DNA of 10,320 nucleotides from DATLFI01 sp035524895 (GTDB lineage: Bacteria; Acidobacteriota; Thermoanaerobaculia; Multivoradales; Multivoraceae), in contig DATLFI010000355.1 of NCBI GenBank assembly GCA_035524895.1, positions 1 to 10,320 on the forward strand, written 5' to 3'. Of this stretch, positions 1 through 6,542 are shown in pieces. Every line of letters starts with the position of its first letter. The first letter of the stretch is position 1. The translations under genes and the position numbers were made by a program. Under the pieces are notes generated by a model. It worked only from the letters and a program-made list of their open reading frames with translations, was not told the DNA's origin and ran no database searches.

Positions 1-1
1 A

Positions 2-916
2 AAGATCCTCCGCACCGCGAAGGCGCTCGTGGATCGGGGGATCGCGCACCCGATCCTGCTCGCTCGCCGCGAGCTGGTGGCGGAGCGGCTGCGCGAGCTC
101 GAGCTCGACGACGGCCAGGTGACCCTGGTCCACGCCGCCACCGATCCGCGGGTCGAGACGTACGCGCGCCTCTTCCACGAGCGCCGCCGCCGCGACGGCG
201 TGACGCTGGAGGACGCTCGCAAGCTGATGTCGTCGCGCAACTACTTCGGGTCGATGATGGTCGAGGTCGGCGACGCGGACGGCTTGCTCTCGGGGCTGAC
301 GCAGGAGTATCCCGACACCATCCGGCCCGCGCTCCAGGTCATCGACACGCGGCCGGGAGTGGAGCGGGTCTCGGGTGCCTACATCCTGGTCCTGCGTGAT
401 CGACTGTTCTTCCTGGCCGACACCACGGTCAACATCGATCCCGACGCCGACGCGCTCGCCGAGATCGCGTTGCTCACCGCCGACTTCGCGCGCCGCTTCG
501 GAGTCGAGCCGCGCGTGGCGATGCTTTCGTTCTCGAACTTCGGATCGAACCGCGACGGCCGCGCCGCGAAGGTGCGTCGCGCGGTGGAGAAGCTCCATCG
601 GTTCGCGCCCGAGCTCGAGGTGGACGGCGAGATGCAGGCCGACACCGCGGTGGTCGAGCAGATCCTCAAGGAGCTCTACCCTTGGAGCCGGCTCAAGGCG
701 CCGGCGAACGTGCTGATCTTCCCGGAGCTCCAGTCTGCGAACATCGCGTACAAACTGATCTGGAGACTGGCGGATGCCGAGGCGATCGGCCCGGTGCTAC
801 TCGGCATGGCGAAGCCGGTGCACGTGCTGCAGCGCGGCGTCGACGTGCAGGACATCGTCAACATGGCCGCGATCTGCGTGGTGGAAGCGCAGGAGGCCGG
901 CCCGCGCCTGCGATGA
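2..916 (+). CDS. maeB: NADP-dependent malic enzyme MaeB, C-terminal phosphotransacetylase-like domain (5' end missing)
   Basis: The reading frame is open from the left edge, so the N-terminal malic-enzyme and NAD(P)-binding domains lie outside the window; 304 residues are visible. The visible part matches the phosphotransacetylase-like (PTA_PTB) domain fused to the C-terminus of long bacterial malic enzymes. Signature stretches are SFSNFGS (fragment residues about 176-182), DGEMQADTAV (208-217), APANVLIFPELQSANIAYKL (about 233-252) and GPVLLGMAKPVHVL near the end. Full-length MaeB converts malate to pyruvate and CO2 with NADP in the cytoplasm. In this family the PTA-like domain is regulatory (acetyl-CoA sensing) rather than a working phosphotransacetylase. 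The protein ends soon after the usual DIVNMAAI-VVEAQ motif, so the 3' end is complete. A stand-alone phosphate acetyltransferase is the alternative, but the sequence resembles MaeB more closely. No clear terminator follows. Confidence 0.9.
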   Translation, partial: KILRTAKALVDRGIAHPILLARRELVAERLRELELDDGQVTLVHAATDPRVETYARLFHERRRRDGVTLEDARKLMSSRNYFGSMMVEVGDADGLLSGLTQEYPDTIRPALQVIDTRPGVERVSGAYILVLRDRLFFLADTTVNIDPDADALAEIALLTADFARRFGVEPRVAMLSFSNFGSNRDGRAAKVRRAVEKLHRFAPELEVDGEMQADTAVVEQILKELYPWSRLKAPANVLIFPELQSANIAYKLIWRLADAEAIGPVLLGMAKPVHVLQRGVDVQDIVNMAAICVVEAQEAGPRLR

Positions 917-1058
917 CGGAACCGCTGGGTCACGGGAATGTCCCTCGCGCGGTCCCGCTTTCGTTCCTAAGAGTGCCGAGGACGATCCGACGATCCGAGG
1001 GGCCAGGCCCACCGGGGGCGCGCCGGCGGGCGCGGACACGCCGCGGCGTCGCTTCCCG

Positions 1059-1087
1059 GTGACGGCGCGCTGCGCCAGCGCTACACT
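1059..1087 (+). promoter_or_regulatory. Putative sigma70-type promoter for the CsgG-like gene
   Basis: GTGACG (1059-1064, 4 of 6 to TTGACA) and TACACT (1082-1087, 4 of 6 to TATAAT) are separated by exactly 17 bp. They sit about 90 bp upstream of the start codon at 1178, predicting a leader of roughly 84 nt. An 8-bp perfect tandem repeat, CGATCCGA twice (983-998), lies about 60 bp upstream of the -35 and could be an operator or chance. This is motif matching only. Confidence 0.4.
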
Positions 1088-1177
1088 AGGCAGTCGATCC
1101 CGGCCTCCGAGGCCGTTCTCAGACCATCGTGATCCCGTGCCTCGAGCGTCATCGAGGCCGAAGAAGGAGCCAGGAAG

Positions 1178-1819
1178 ATGAAGAACTCAAGTCGGACGAT
1201 CGGCGTGCTGGCGGTGCTCTTGCTCGCCGTCGCCGTGGCGGCGCCGCTCGCCGCCCAGAGCGAAAAGCCTCGCATTGCGGTCCTCGAGTTCGAGGCCAAG
1301 GCCGACCAGCAGTGGTACCACTGGTGGCGTAACTCCGGCGCCGCCGCGATCCAGGACGTCCTGGTCACCGAGCTTCTGAAGGGCGGCGGCGGCAAGTTCC
1401 GCGTCATCGAGCGCTCTGCGCTCGAAGCCATCCTGCGCGAGAAGAACCTCGCGCTCTCGGGCGATGTCGATGCCAGCACGGCAGTCAAGGCCGGCAAGCT
1501 GCTCGGCGTCAAGTACCTGCTCACCGGCGCGGTGACCGAGTACGGCACGGACACCGCCGGAGGCAGCGTCCCGAGCGTCCGCGGCCTGCCGAGCGTGGGC
1601 GGTGGCCGCAAGAAGTTCACCGCGGCGGTGAACGCGCGCCTGATCGACGTCGAGACCGGCGAGATCGTGTGGGCCGACGAGGCTCGCGACAGTGCCTCGA
1701 AGGGGAGCCTGCGGATCGGCGGCATCGGCGGCGGCAGCGACAGCGACGCGATGTTCGACAAGGTGCTGAAGCCTGTCGTGATCCAGCTCGTGTCGAGCCT
1801 CAAGGCTGCCGACATCTGA
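1178..1819 (+). CDS. Secreted CsgG/LpoB-like protein
   Basis: This 213-residue protein has a Sec signal peptide: a basic start (MKNSSR), a hydrophobic core at residues 8-22 and a likely signal peptidase I site after LAAQ (about 27). The mature part has the CsgG-family pattern: RIAVLEFEA (32-40) as first strand, the helix VLVTELLKGG, then KFRVIERSALEAILREKNL (73-91), the segment AVKAGKLLGVKYLLTGAVTEYG (102-123) and ARLIDVETGEIVWADEA (153-169). Family members act in the envelope, as the curli secretion pore CsgG or as lipoprotein activators of penicillin-binding proteins (LpoB); small stand-alone homologues like this one are mostly uncharacterised. Unlike CsgG and LpoB it has no lipobox and no cysteine at all, so it should be soluble in the periplasm or secreted. 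AAGGAG (1164-1169) sits 8 nt before the ATG and supports this start. It is monocistronic, with its own promoter-like site and terminator. The fold is fairly sure; the role is not known. Confidence 0.85.
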   Translation: MKNSSRTIGVLAVLLLAVAVAAPLAAQSEKPRIAVLEFEAKADQQWYHWWRNSGAAAIQDVLVTELLKGGGGKFRVIERSALEAILREKNLALSGDVDASTAVKAGKLLGVKYLLTGAVTEYGTDTAGGSVPSVRGLPSVGGGRKKFTAAVNARLIDVETGEIVWADEARDSASKGSLRIGGIGGGSDSDAMFDKVLKPVVIQLVSSLKAADI

Positions 1820-1979
1820 GAAGGAACCTCGCGCTCGACCGGGCGCGCAGACCTCCCGGGTCGCATGCCCCGATAGGGGGCTGTCCTACGAGGCTTGGCA
1901 CTGGCGAAGGGTGTAGCGCGTCGAGCGCCGTGCCCTTCGAGATCGACCACGAGACGATCGAGACGCTTCGAGGAGGAGG

Positions 1980-2022
1980 GAGCCGCGGCAAGGGCCGCGG
2001 CTCTCTTCGTCTCTTGTCTTTC
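1980..2022 (+). terminator. Intrinsic terminator after the CsgG-like gene
   Basis: A perfect 10-bp GC-rich stem (GAGCCGCGGC at 1980-1989 pairing with GCCGCGGCTC at 1994-2003) has a 4-nt loop (AAGG) and is followed on the + strand by a pyrimidine/T-rich tail (2004-2022). On the - strand the sequence after the stem is CCTCCTCC with no T run, so it should stop + transcription only. It lies 160 nt after the stop at 1819, just before the convergent gene ending at 2045. Confidence 0.7.
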
Positions 2023-2044
2023 GCTGCCGCCAACCAGACCGCGA

Positions 2045-4258
2045 CTACTCGTTCTTGAACGAGATCTTGATCGGAACCCACATCTTCACGCGCACGTTGT
2101 TCTTGGTCGCCGGGTGGAACTCGGTCCGCCGCGCGGCGCGCAACGCAGCCTCGTCGAATCCGTAGCCCGCCTGGGTGCGGATCGAAGCATCGATCACGGC
2201 CCCGTTCTCGTCCACCAGCACCATCACGTCGACATCCGCCTCGCGGCCGAGCCGCTTGGCGACCATCGGGTACTGCGGGTGAGGGCGGGTCTTGAGCCGT
2301 GGCTGAACGACGCCGGCGCCGGCCTCCACGAGTTGCCCCAGCCGCACCGGTGGCTCGGCGGCTGGTCGTGCTGCCGCGCCGTCTCCTTGGGCCCCGGTCG
2401 AGGGCCGGTTGGGTGACGCCGAGGCCGTGCTAGTTGCTGGTGCTGGAGCGGAGGTCGTGGCCGTTTGCTGCGAAGCCGGTGCTTGTGTGGCCGCCGGACG
2501 CTGGTCGGCCTGGCCGTTCGCGGCGGCGGGGCGATCTCCGGCCGCCGCGAGCTCCTGCTCCTGCTGCTTCTCCTTGAGCGACGCAGCTGCGGCCATCTCG
2601 GCCGCGCGCTGTTCGGCCTCGCGCAAGGCCGTCTCGCGATCCTGACGCTGCTGCTCGGCGGTGGCCAACTGCTCGCGCAGGGCTTGGAGCTCTTTGTCGT
2701 ACTGGTCGCGTAGAGAGGCTTCGACGACCTGGGTCCGCGCCGACACCGCGGCGTCGATCTGAGCGAGCAGCTCGTCCCGCGACGGCGCAGCCGGCGGCGC
2801 TGGCGATGGCACCGCGGCTGGCGCGTCCGACCTGGCTGCATCGGCGATCGCAGACTCGGCCGCACGGGCTGCGTCGAGCGCTCGCTCGTCCTGCACCAGG
2901 ACCAGATCGACGGCACCGGCGGCAGCCCTGCTGCTCTCGGCGCCGGGACCTTTCAGCGTCCACCAGGCGTAGAACCCGCCTACACCCACGAAAACCAGCA
3001 ACAACGCTGCCGCCAAGAACAAGGGCAGCTTCGAACGCTCCTCCGGGGCGCTGGCCGCGGCCTTCGCAACGGGAGGCACCGCCGCAGTCGCGGCGACTGG
3101 CACCACAGGTGGCGGAGATTGGGAATCCTGCGCGGGCACAGTGTCTTTGGCGCCCTTTGCCTGAGGTGAAGTCGGAGGCGCGCTCGAGGCGGCGGCGACC
3201 TTGACGGGTGTCAGGGGAGCTGGAGCCGGTGCCGGCGTCGCCGACGGCGCGCTCACTGGCGGCGGACCCGCGACCGGGCCCGCGGCTTGCTCGGGCTGGA
3301 GCAATCGGCGCAGATCCTCCTTGGAGAAATCGAGGGTCTTCTCGGTCTGGATCTCGGCGGTCTCGCGCTCGATGTCCTCGCGGAAGAGATTGTGCATGTA
3401 GAACGCGAGGTGGAAGGGCGTCGAAGAGGTGTTGCTCTCGCGGACGAGCTGATCGAGGGTCTTGTGCCAGGTCACGACGTCGCCGATTCGATCGGGCGCG
3501 GCCACCAGGCTGCGCTCGATCAGCAAAGCGATCTTCGGGAAGCCCAGCGAAGCGACACGCTCGATCTCGGCGCTGTGCCCGCCCGCGCTGGGATGCGGCA
3601 GCGGCCGACCGACCAGAAGCTCCAGGAGGATGACGCCCAGCGAGTAGACATCATCGGTCGACGTCAGGGGGCGCCCTTGCAGCGCCTCCGGAGAGAGGTA
3701 TCGCCCGAACCTGTCGCCGAGCGGCGTCTGGGGTCGCGCTGCGGCGCGCAGACCCTCCGAGACCTCGAACCCAAGGAGTCGGTTCTCGCCCTCGTTCGAG
3801 AGCATCACGAGCTGCGGCACCAGGAAGCCGTGCGACACTCGCTGCGACTCCAGGCGTGAGCCGTAGGCGACGGTCAGGCCCAAGGCCAGCCGATCGACGA
3901 TCAGCAGCGCATGCTCGCTGGGCACCGGGCTAGCGCGCCGCGCTGCCTGATCCATCAGGGTCGCCAAGTCCTTGCCCGAGATGTAGTCATAGGTGACGTA
4001 CGGGACCCCCTGGAACTCGCCGGCATCCACGCCCTGCGCCAGGTTCGGGCTGCGCAGAACCTGTTGCAGCGGCTTGCGACGTTGGAGGGTGGCCTGCAGG
4101 GACAGGCCCTGCACCGCTGACCCATTGAAGACCCGCAGCAACAGGACCTGGTCGACACCGTCGCCGGCCAGGCGTCCGGCGCGAAACACCTCGCCGAGCG
4201 CGTCCTCACTCAGCTTCTTGAGCAGCAGGAATTCGCCGAATCGCTCTCGCGTCCTCAT
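2045..4258 (-). CDS. Membrane-anchored pseudokinase-TonB fusion protein
   Basis: The 737 residues divide clearly. Residues 1 to about 275 align with a bacterial Hanks-type Ser/Thr kinase, but the active site is gone: the glycine loop reads SEDALGEVF (17-25), the VAIK lysine is Arg42 (LLLRVF), the HRD motif is HGF (143-145) with no Asp, the catalytic-loop Asn is Leu150, and DFG is GFE (163-165). Structural motifs survive: YLSPEALQG (187-195) replaces the APE region and D203 lies in DVYSLGVILLELL. Next come a Pro/Ala-rich linker (321-408), one transmembrane helix (about 411-433), a Gln/Glu/Ala-rich predicted coiled coil (about 494-575), a second low-complexity linker, and a TonB C-terminal domain (about 651-737) with HPQYPMVAKRLG, LVDENGAVIDASI, FDEAALRAARRTEFHPAT and WVPIKISF. 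Expected topology is pseudokinase inside and TonB domain in the periplasm. AGGAGAG (4263-4269) lies just upstream of the ATG. It stands alone on its strand and no exbB, exbD or receptor gene is nearby. Function is inferred only: a signalling or scaffolding link between cytoplasm and outer membrane. Confidence 0.85.
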   Translation of the reverse strand: MRTRERFGEFLLLKKLSEDALGEVFRAGRLAGDGVDQVLLLRVFNGSAVQGLSLQATLQRRKPLQQVLRSPNLAQGVDAGEFQGVPYVTYDYISGKDLATLMDQAARRASPVPSEHALLIVDRLALGLTVAYGSRLESQRVSHGFLVPQLVMLSNEGENRLLGFEVSEGLRAAARPQTPLGDRFGRYLSPEALQGRPLTSTDDVYSLGVILLELLVGRPLPHPSAGGHSAEIERVASLGFPKIALLIERSLVAAPDRIGDVVTWHKTLDQLVRESNTSSTPFHLAFYMHNLFREDIERETAEIQTEKTLDFSKEDLRRLLQPEQAAGPVAGPPPVSAPSATPAPAPAPLTPVKVAAASSAPPTSPQAKGAKDTVPAQDSQSPPPVVPVAATAAVPPVAKAAASAPEERSKLPLFLAAALLLVFVGVGGFYAWWTLKGPGAESSRAAAGAVDLVLVQDERALDAARAAESAIADAARSDAPAAVPSPAPPAAPSRDELLAQIDAAVSARTQVVEASLRDQYDKELQALREQLATAEQQRQDRETALREAEQRAAEMAAAASLKEKQQEQELAAAGDRPAAANGQADQRPAATQAPASQQTATTSAPAPATSTASASPNRPSTGAQGDGAAARPAAEPPVRLGQLVEAGAGVVQPRLKTRPHPQYPMVAKRLGREADVDVMVLVDENGAVIDASIRTQAGYGFDEAALRAARRTEFHPATKNNVRVKMWVPIKISFKNE

Positions 4259-4640
4259 GGCCCTCTCCTAGAACCCGGATCTCCCAGTGACCGCGTCCAA
4301 CCGAGCCTGCCCTGTTGTCGCGGGCACCGGACTACGGGCAACGAAACGATCGAGGCATTGCCGATTGATGTCGGCGCCAACCGCGTCCCGGGTCTTGGAG
4401 CCTGCGAGCTCGCTCATTCCGATTCTCCCGCGGCCATGGTGGCGCCAGCTCCGAGCGGGAGCGCCTCCGCCGTCGCTGGGCGTCCTGCCGCGAACGGTCC
4501 GTGTGGACCGGGGCAGAACGTGCTGGCGACGCCGCGTGACGGTAACCCGTTCTATTCCTGGACGATAACCCTCAAGCGGCTAGTATGGCCGAGGTCGGCC
4601 CGGAAGACCAGTACCCGCCGGTTCCGGCGCGCCGGGCCGC
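4259..4640. other. 382-bp intergenic region with no supported gene
   Basis: This spacer lies downstream of mltG and upstream of the pseudokinase-TonB gene, both on the - strand, so it should hold the end of one transcript and the promoter of the other. I see no convincing - strand promoter. A 12-bp perfect palindrome CCGGCGCGCCGG (4624-4635) follows the mltG stop by six bases. A short hairpin (CGGTCC, GTGT, GGACCG, 4495-4510) has no T tract on either side. On the + strand TGGACG (4559-4564) and TAGTAT (4581-4586), 16 bp apart, look promoter-like and would point antisense into the 3' end of mltG. Open frames crossing here have arginine/proline-rich translations without family signatures or ribosome binding sites. 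No tRNA or known riboswitch was recognised. Confidence 0.5.
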
Positions 4641-5720
4641 TCAGTCCGCGGGCGGCACCTGGGACTCCGCCGCGTCCCGGCGGGCTCGCTCGCGGAAGTA
4701 GCGGCGCTGCCAGATCTCGACGTTGCGGTTGTGCTCTGCGAGCGTCTCGGCGAAGACGTGGCTGCCGTCGTTGCGGGACACGAAGTACAGGTACGGCACG
4801 GCGGCCGGCGACGCGGCGGCCTGGAGGCTCGCGCTGCCCGGCGAGCAGATCGGTCCGGGCGGCAGCCCCGGATAGCGGTACGTGTTGTACGGCGAGTCGA
4901 GCTCCAGGTCTCGACGGCGCAGGTTGCCGTCCCAGACGCCCTGCTGCTTGAGAGCGTAGATCACGGTCGGATCGGCATAGAGCCCGATGCCGAGCCGAAG
5001 TCTGTTGGCGTACACGCCGGCTATCACCGGCCGCTCGGAGTCGAGGGTGGCTTCCCGTTCGACGATGCTCGCCAGAGTCACCGTCGCGCGCACATCCGCG
5101 GCAGCGCCGGTCCGCGCGACCACCCCCGCAGCGAAGCGGCGGCGAAAATTGGCCACCATCTCCTCGACGATCCGGACCTCTGACGTGCCTCGCGGGAACG
5201 CGTAGGTATCCGGGAATAGGTAGCCTTCCAGCGTCTCGGCCGCCGAGTCGAGGTCGGCGATCAACTCGGGGCGGCGCATCGCCGCCACGAAGGCTTCCTG
5301 GTCGCCGAAGCCCTCGGCGGCGAGGAGCGCCGCGGTCTCCTCCAGCGTCAGGCCCTCCAGCACGGTCACGAAGTGCTGGACGACATCACCGGAGACCAGG
5401 CGGCCGATGACCTCGCGGGACGTCGCCGGATGCTCGAAGAGGTACTCGCCGGCCTGCAGCGGCGGGTCGCCCAGGCGCAGCAGGACCAGTCGCGCGAGAT
5501 CGGCGCGCGGGACGATGCCCGCGGTTTCGAGCTTCTCGAGGATCGTCGCGGCGCTCTGGCCGGGCTCGATGTCGACGCGCTGCGGCAGACCCACACCTGC
5601 GGGCGGGAACGGCGTCGTCACGGTGCGCTGAGCCCAGGCGAAGAGCCCCGCTGCGGCCGTTGCCGCCAACGCCACTGCGCCCAGACCGAAGAGCACCAGC
5701 GTGCGAACGCGAGGCTTCAT
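4641..5720 (-). CDS. mltG: Endolytic murein transglycosylase MltG (YceG-like)
   Basis: MltG cuts nascent glycan strands inside the chain at the outer face of the inner membrane and so helps end peptidoglycan polymerisation. The 359-residue length is typical of the family (E. coli about 340). A short basic N-terminus precedes one transmembrane helix (about 7-29) and a LysM-like subdomain (about 46-115; IEPGQSAATILEKLETAGIV). The catalytic domain follows, with EGYLFPDTYAFPRGTS (165-180), TLASIVEREA (215-224) in which Glu221 is the expected catalytic acid, YADPTVIYAL (248-257), SPYNTYRYPGLPPGPICSPG (276-295) and the final YLYFVSRNDGSHVFAETLAEHN (310-331). All expected motifs are intact. Its ATG overlaps the ruvX stop by one base (TGATG), so translation is probably coupled; the ribosome binding site of its own is weak. 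The ruvX-mltG arrangement is seen in other proteobacteria-like genomes. Confidence 0.96.
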   Translation of the reverse strand: MKPRVRTLVLFGLGAVALAATAAAGLFAWAQRTVTTPFPPAGVGLPQRVDIEPGQSAATILEKLETAGIVPRADLARLVLLRLGDPPLQAGEYLFEHPATSREVIGRLVSGDVVQHFVTVLEGLTLEETAALLAAEGFGDQEAFVAAMRRPELIADLDSAAETLEGYLFPDTYAFPRGTSEVRIVEEMVANFRRRFAAGVVARTGAAADVRATVTLASIVEREATLDSERPVIAGVYANRLRLGIGLYADPTVIYALKQQGVWDGNLRRRDLELDSPYNTYRYPGLPPGPICSPGSASLQAAASPAAVPYLYFVSRNDGSHVFAETLAEHNRNVEIWQRRYFRERARRDAAESQVPPAD

Positions 5721-6217
5721 CAGGGCAGTGCCGTGTCGTTCGCGACAGCAGGGTCGAGGGCACGGGCAGGGCGAGACAGGACCTCTTCCAGCATGACCTG
5801 GGCGGCCACCGCGTCGATCCGCCCGGGTTTGCGTCGCAGGTCGAGACCCGCAGAGCGTAGGCGTTCGCTGGCTTCGACGGTGGTGAGGGTCTCGTCCACC
5901 AGCTCGACCGGGAGCTCGAGAGCGCGGCGAAGGGCGACGGCGAACCGGCGCACCCGCTCGGCCGCGGGATGCGGTCGCCCAGTCGGGTCGTGGGGCTCAC
6001 CGAGCACGATTCCCGCCACCGCTTCCTCGTCCGAGATCCGGCGGAGCTCGCGCAGGAGCTCGCGGTCGGAGCCTCGGCTCAGCGTGCCGTAAGGAAGCGC
6101 GAAGCGACCTTCGGGGTCGGACATGGCAAGCCCCACCCGTCGCTCGCCGAGGTCGATCGCGAGCAGCCGGCCTGGGGGGCGTGTGGGTAAGACGGGTGGG
6201 GGCATCGCGCTGCACAC
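5720..6217 (-). CDS. ruvX: Putative pre-16S rRNA nuclease / Holliday junction resolvase-like RuvX (YqgF)
   Basis: YqgF/RuvX proteins have an RNase H fold and are needed for 5'-end maturation of 16S rRNA; a Holliday-junction role has also been proposed. With the GTG start at 6217 the protein is 165 residues. It shows LLAIDLGERRVGLAMSD with Asp22, VLGEPHDPTGRP (71-82) at the usual GLPLNMDG site, VELVDETLTTVEA with Asp108/Glu109, and GRIDAVAAQVMLEEVL with Asp135, so the acidic catalytic set is present. The GEPHDPTG loop departs from the usual GLP-N-DG. The frame stays open to an ATG at 6280 (186 residues), with other ATGs at 6259 and 6205. I chose GTG 6217 because GAGG (6223-6226) lies 5 nt upstream and the promoter at 6258-6285 would start transcription near 6251, downstream of both longer starts. 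It is the first gene of an operon with mltG. Confidence 0.92.
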   Translation of the reverse strand: MCSAMPPPVLPTRPPGRLLAIDLGERRVGLAMSDPEGRFALPYGTLSRGSDRELLRELRRISDEEAVAGIVLGEPHDPTGRPHPAAERVRRFAVALRRALELPVELVDETLTTVEASERLRSAGLDLRRKPGRIDAVAAQVMLEEVLSRPARALDPAVANDTALP

Positions 6218-6222
6218 CGGCG

Positions 6223-6226
6223 CCTC
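6223..6226 (-). promoter_or_regulatory. Ribosome binding site that favours the GTG start of ruvX
   Basis: Read on the - strand this is GAGG, 5 nt before GTG (6217-6215). The ATG candidates at 6205 and 6280 have no Shine-Dalgarno-like sequence at proper distance; the one at 6259 has GGAG 10 nt upstream but would lie before the predicted transcription start. Confidence 0.4.
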
Positions 6227-6257
6227 GGTCGACGCGACCGCCGGCGGCGACCCGATC

Positions 6258-6285
6258 ATGATCGACCCACTCCGACCCATGTCAA
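6258..6285 (-). promoter_or_regulatory. Putative sigma70-type promoter for ruvX-mltG
   Basis: On the - strand a perfect TTGACA (6285-6280) is followed after a 16-bp spacer by GATCAT (6263-6258), 4 of 6 to TATAAT. Transcription would begin near 6251, giving a leader of about 35 nt to the GTG at 6217. Exact -35 matches are unusual in DNA of this GC content, which adds weight. Confidence 0.5.
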
Positions 6286-6364
6286 CCGAGGGTCTCCGTC
6301 GCGATGCGCTGTGTTACTCTGCCGCGGGCGTCATTCGGCAGGCGCGACACGCCGTACGGCACAC

Positions 6365-6407
6365 GGTGGGGCGGACGGTGGGGGGGACGGTGGGGGGGAC
6401 GGTGGGC
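6365..6407 (+). repeat. G-rich 12-bp tandem repeat with G-quadruplex potential
   Basis: Three full copies and one partial copy of a 12-bp unit, GGTGGGGSGGAC (S = C or G), start at 6365, 6377, 6389 and 6401; the second and third copies are identical. G runs are 4 (6368-6371), 7 (6380-6386), 7 (6392-6398) and 3 (6404-6406), with gaps of 8, 5 and 5 nt. Four runs of three or more G's on the + strand could fold into a quadruplex. They are on the sense strand of the probable leader of the thiolase-lptD-rfbD transcript, about 135 nt before the thiolase start. Confidence 0.85.
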
Positions 6408-6533
6408 CTGCCGCCGGCCTGGCGGTCTCGCCCGACGGCCGCCAGCCTTCCTCGCCTCCGAGAAGGGCAGCGCTCGAGCGGCGGCGCTCGGGGAAGGCGC
6501 GTCTGGAAGGTGCGGTTCCGGCTGACCCCGAAC

Positions 6534-6537
6534 GAGG
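6534..6537 (+). promoter_or_regulatory. Ribosome binding site that decides the thiolase start
   Basis: GAGG ends 5 nt before the GTG at 6543. The in-frame GTGs at 6537 and 6510 lack a Shine-Dalgarno sequence at workable distance, so this short site favours 6543. Confidence 0.5.
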
Positions 6538-6542
6538 TGCAG

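Larger units (their letters stand above)
6218..6542. other. 325-bp divergent intergenic region between ruvX and thiolase
   Basis: This region separates ruvX-mltG (leftward) from the thiolase-lptD-rfbD unit (rightward). It holds a good - strand promoter (6258-6285), a 10-bp palindrome GCCGTACGGC (6351-6360) and the G-rich tandem repeat at 6365-6407. A rightward promoter must be here or inside ruvX; the only candidate I see is the weak TACTCT (6315-6320) preceded by TG in extended -10 position, without a matching -35. The thiolase frame is open through the whole region, but its translation here is low-complexity, with no thiolase similarity. Confidence 0.6.

Noticed and set aside
1081..1950. 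289-codon open frame on the - strand covering the CsgG-like gene
   Set aside because: The + strand gene has a signal peptide, ribosome binding site and family motifs; the antisense frame has none and would span the other gene's promoter.
2045..4258. Calling this gene an active serine/threonine protein kinase
   Set aside because: The ATP-binding lysine, HRD aspartate, catalytic asparagine and DFG aspartate are all replaced, so catalysis by the standard mechanism is not expected.
4495..4510. Hairpin CGGTCC-GTGT-GGACCG as terminator of mltG
   Set aside because: The stem is only 6 bp and neither strand has a T run after it.
4585..4701. 38-residue open frame (MAEVGPEDQYPP...) on the + strand
   Set aside because: No ribosome binding site, no recognisable similarity, and most of it is antisense to the mltG 3' end.
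6123..6542. Upstream extension of the thiolase frame
   Set aside because: It would add 140 residues of repeat-derived, low-complexity sequence and overlap ruvX; thiolase similarity and the length of 391 residues fit the GTG at 6543.
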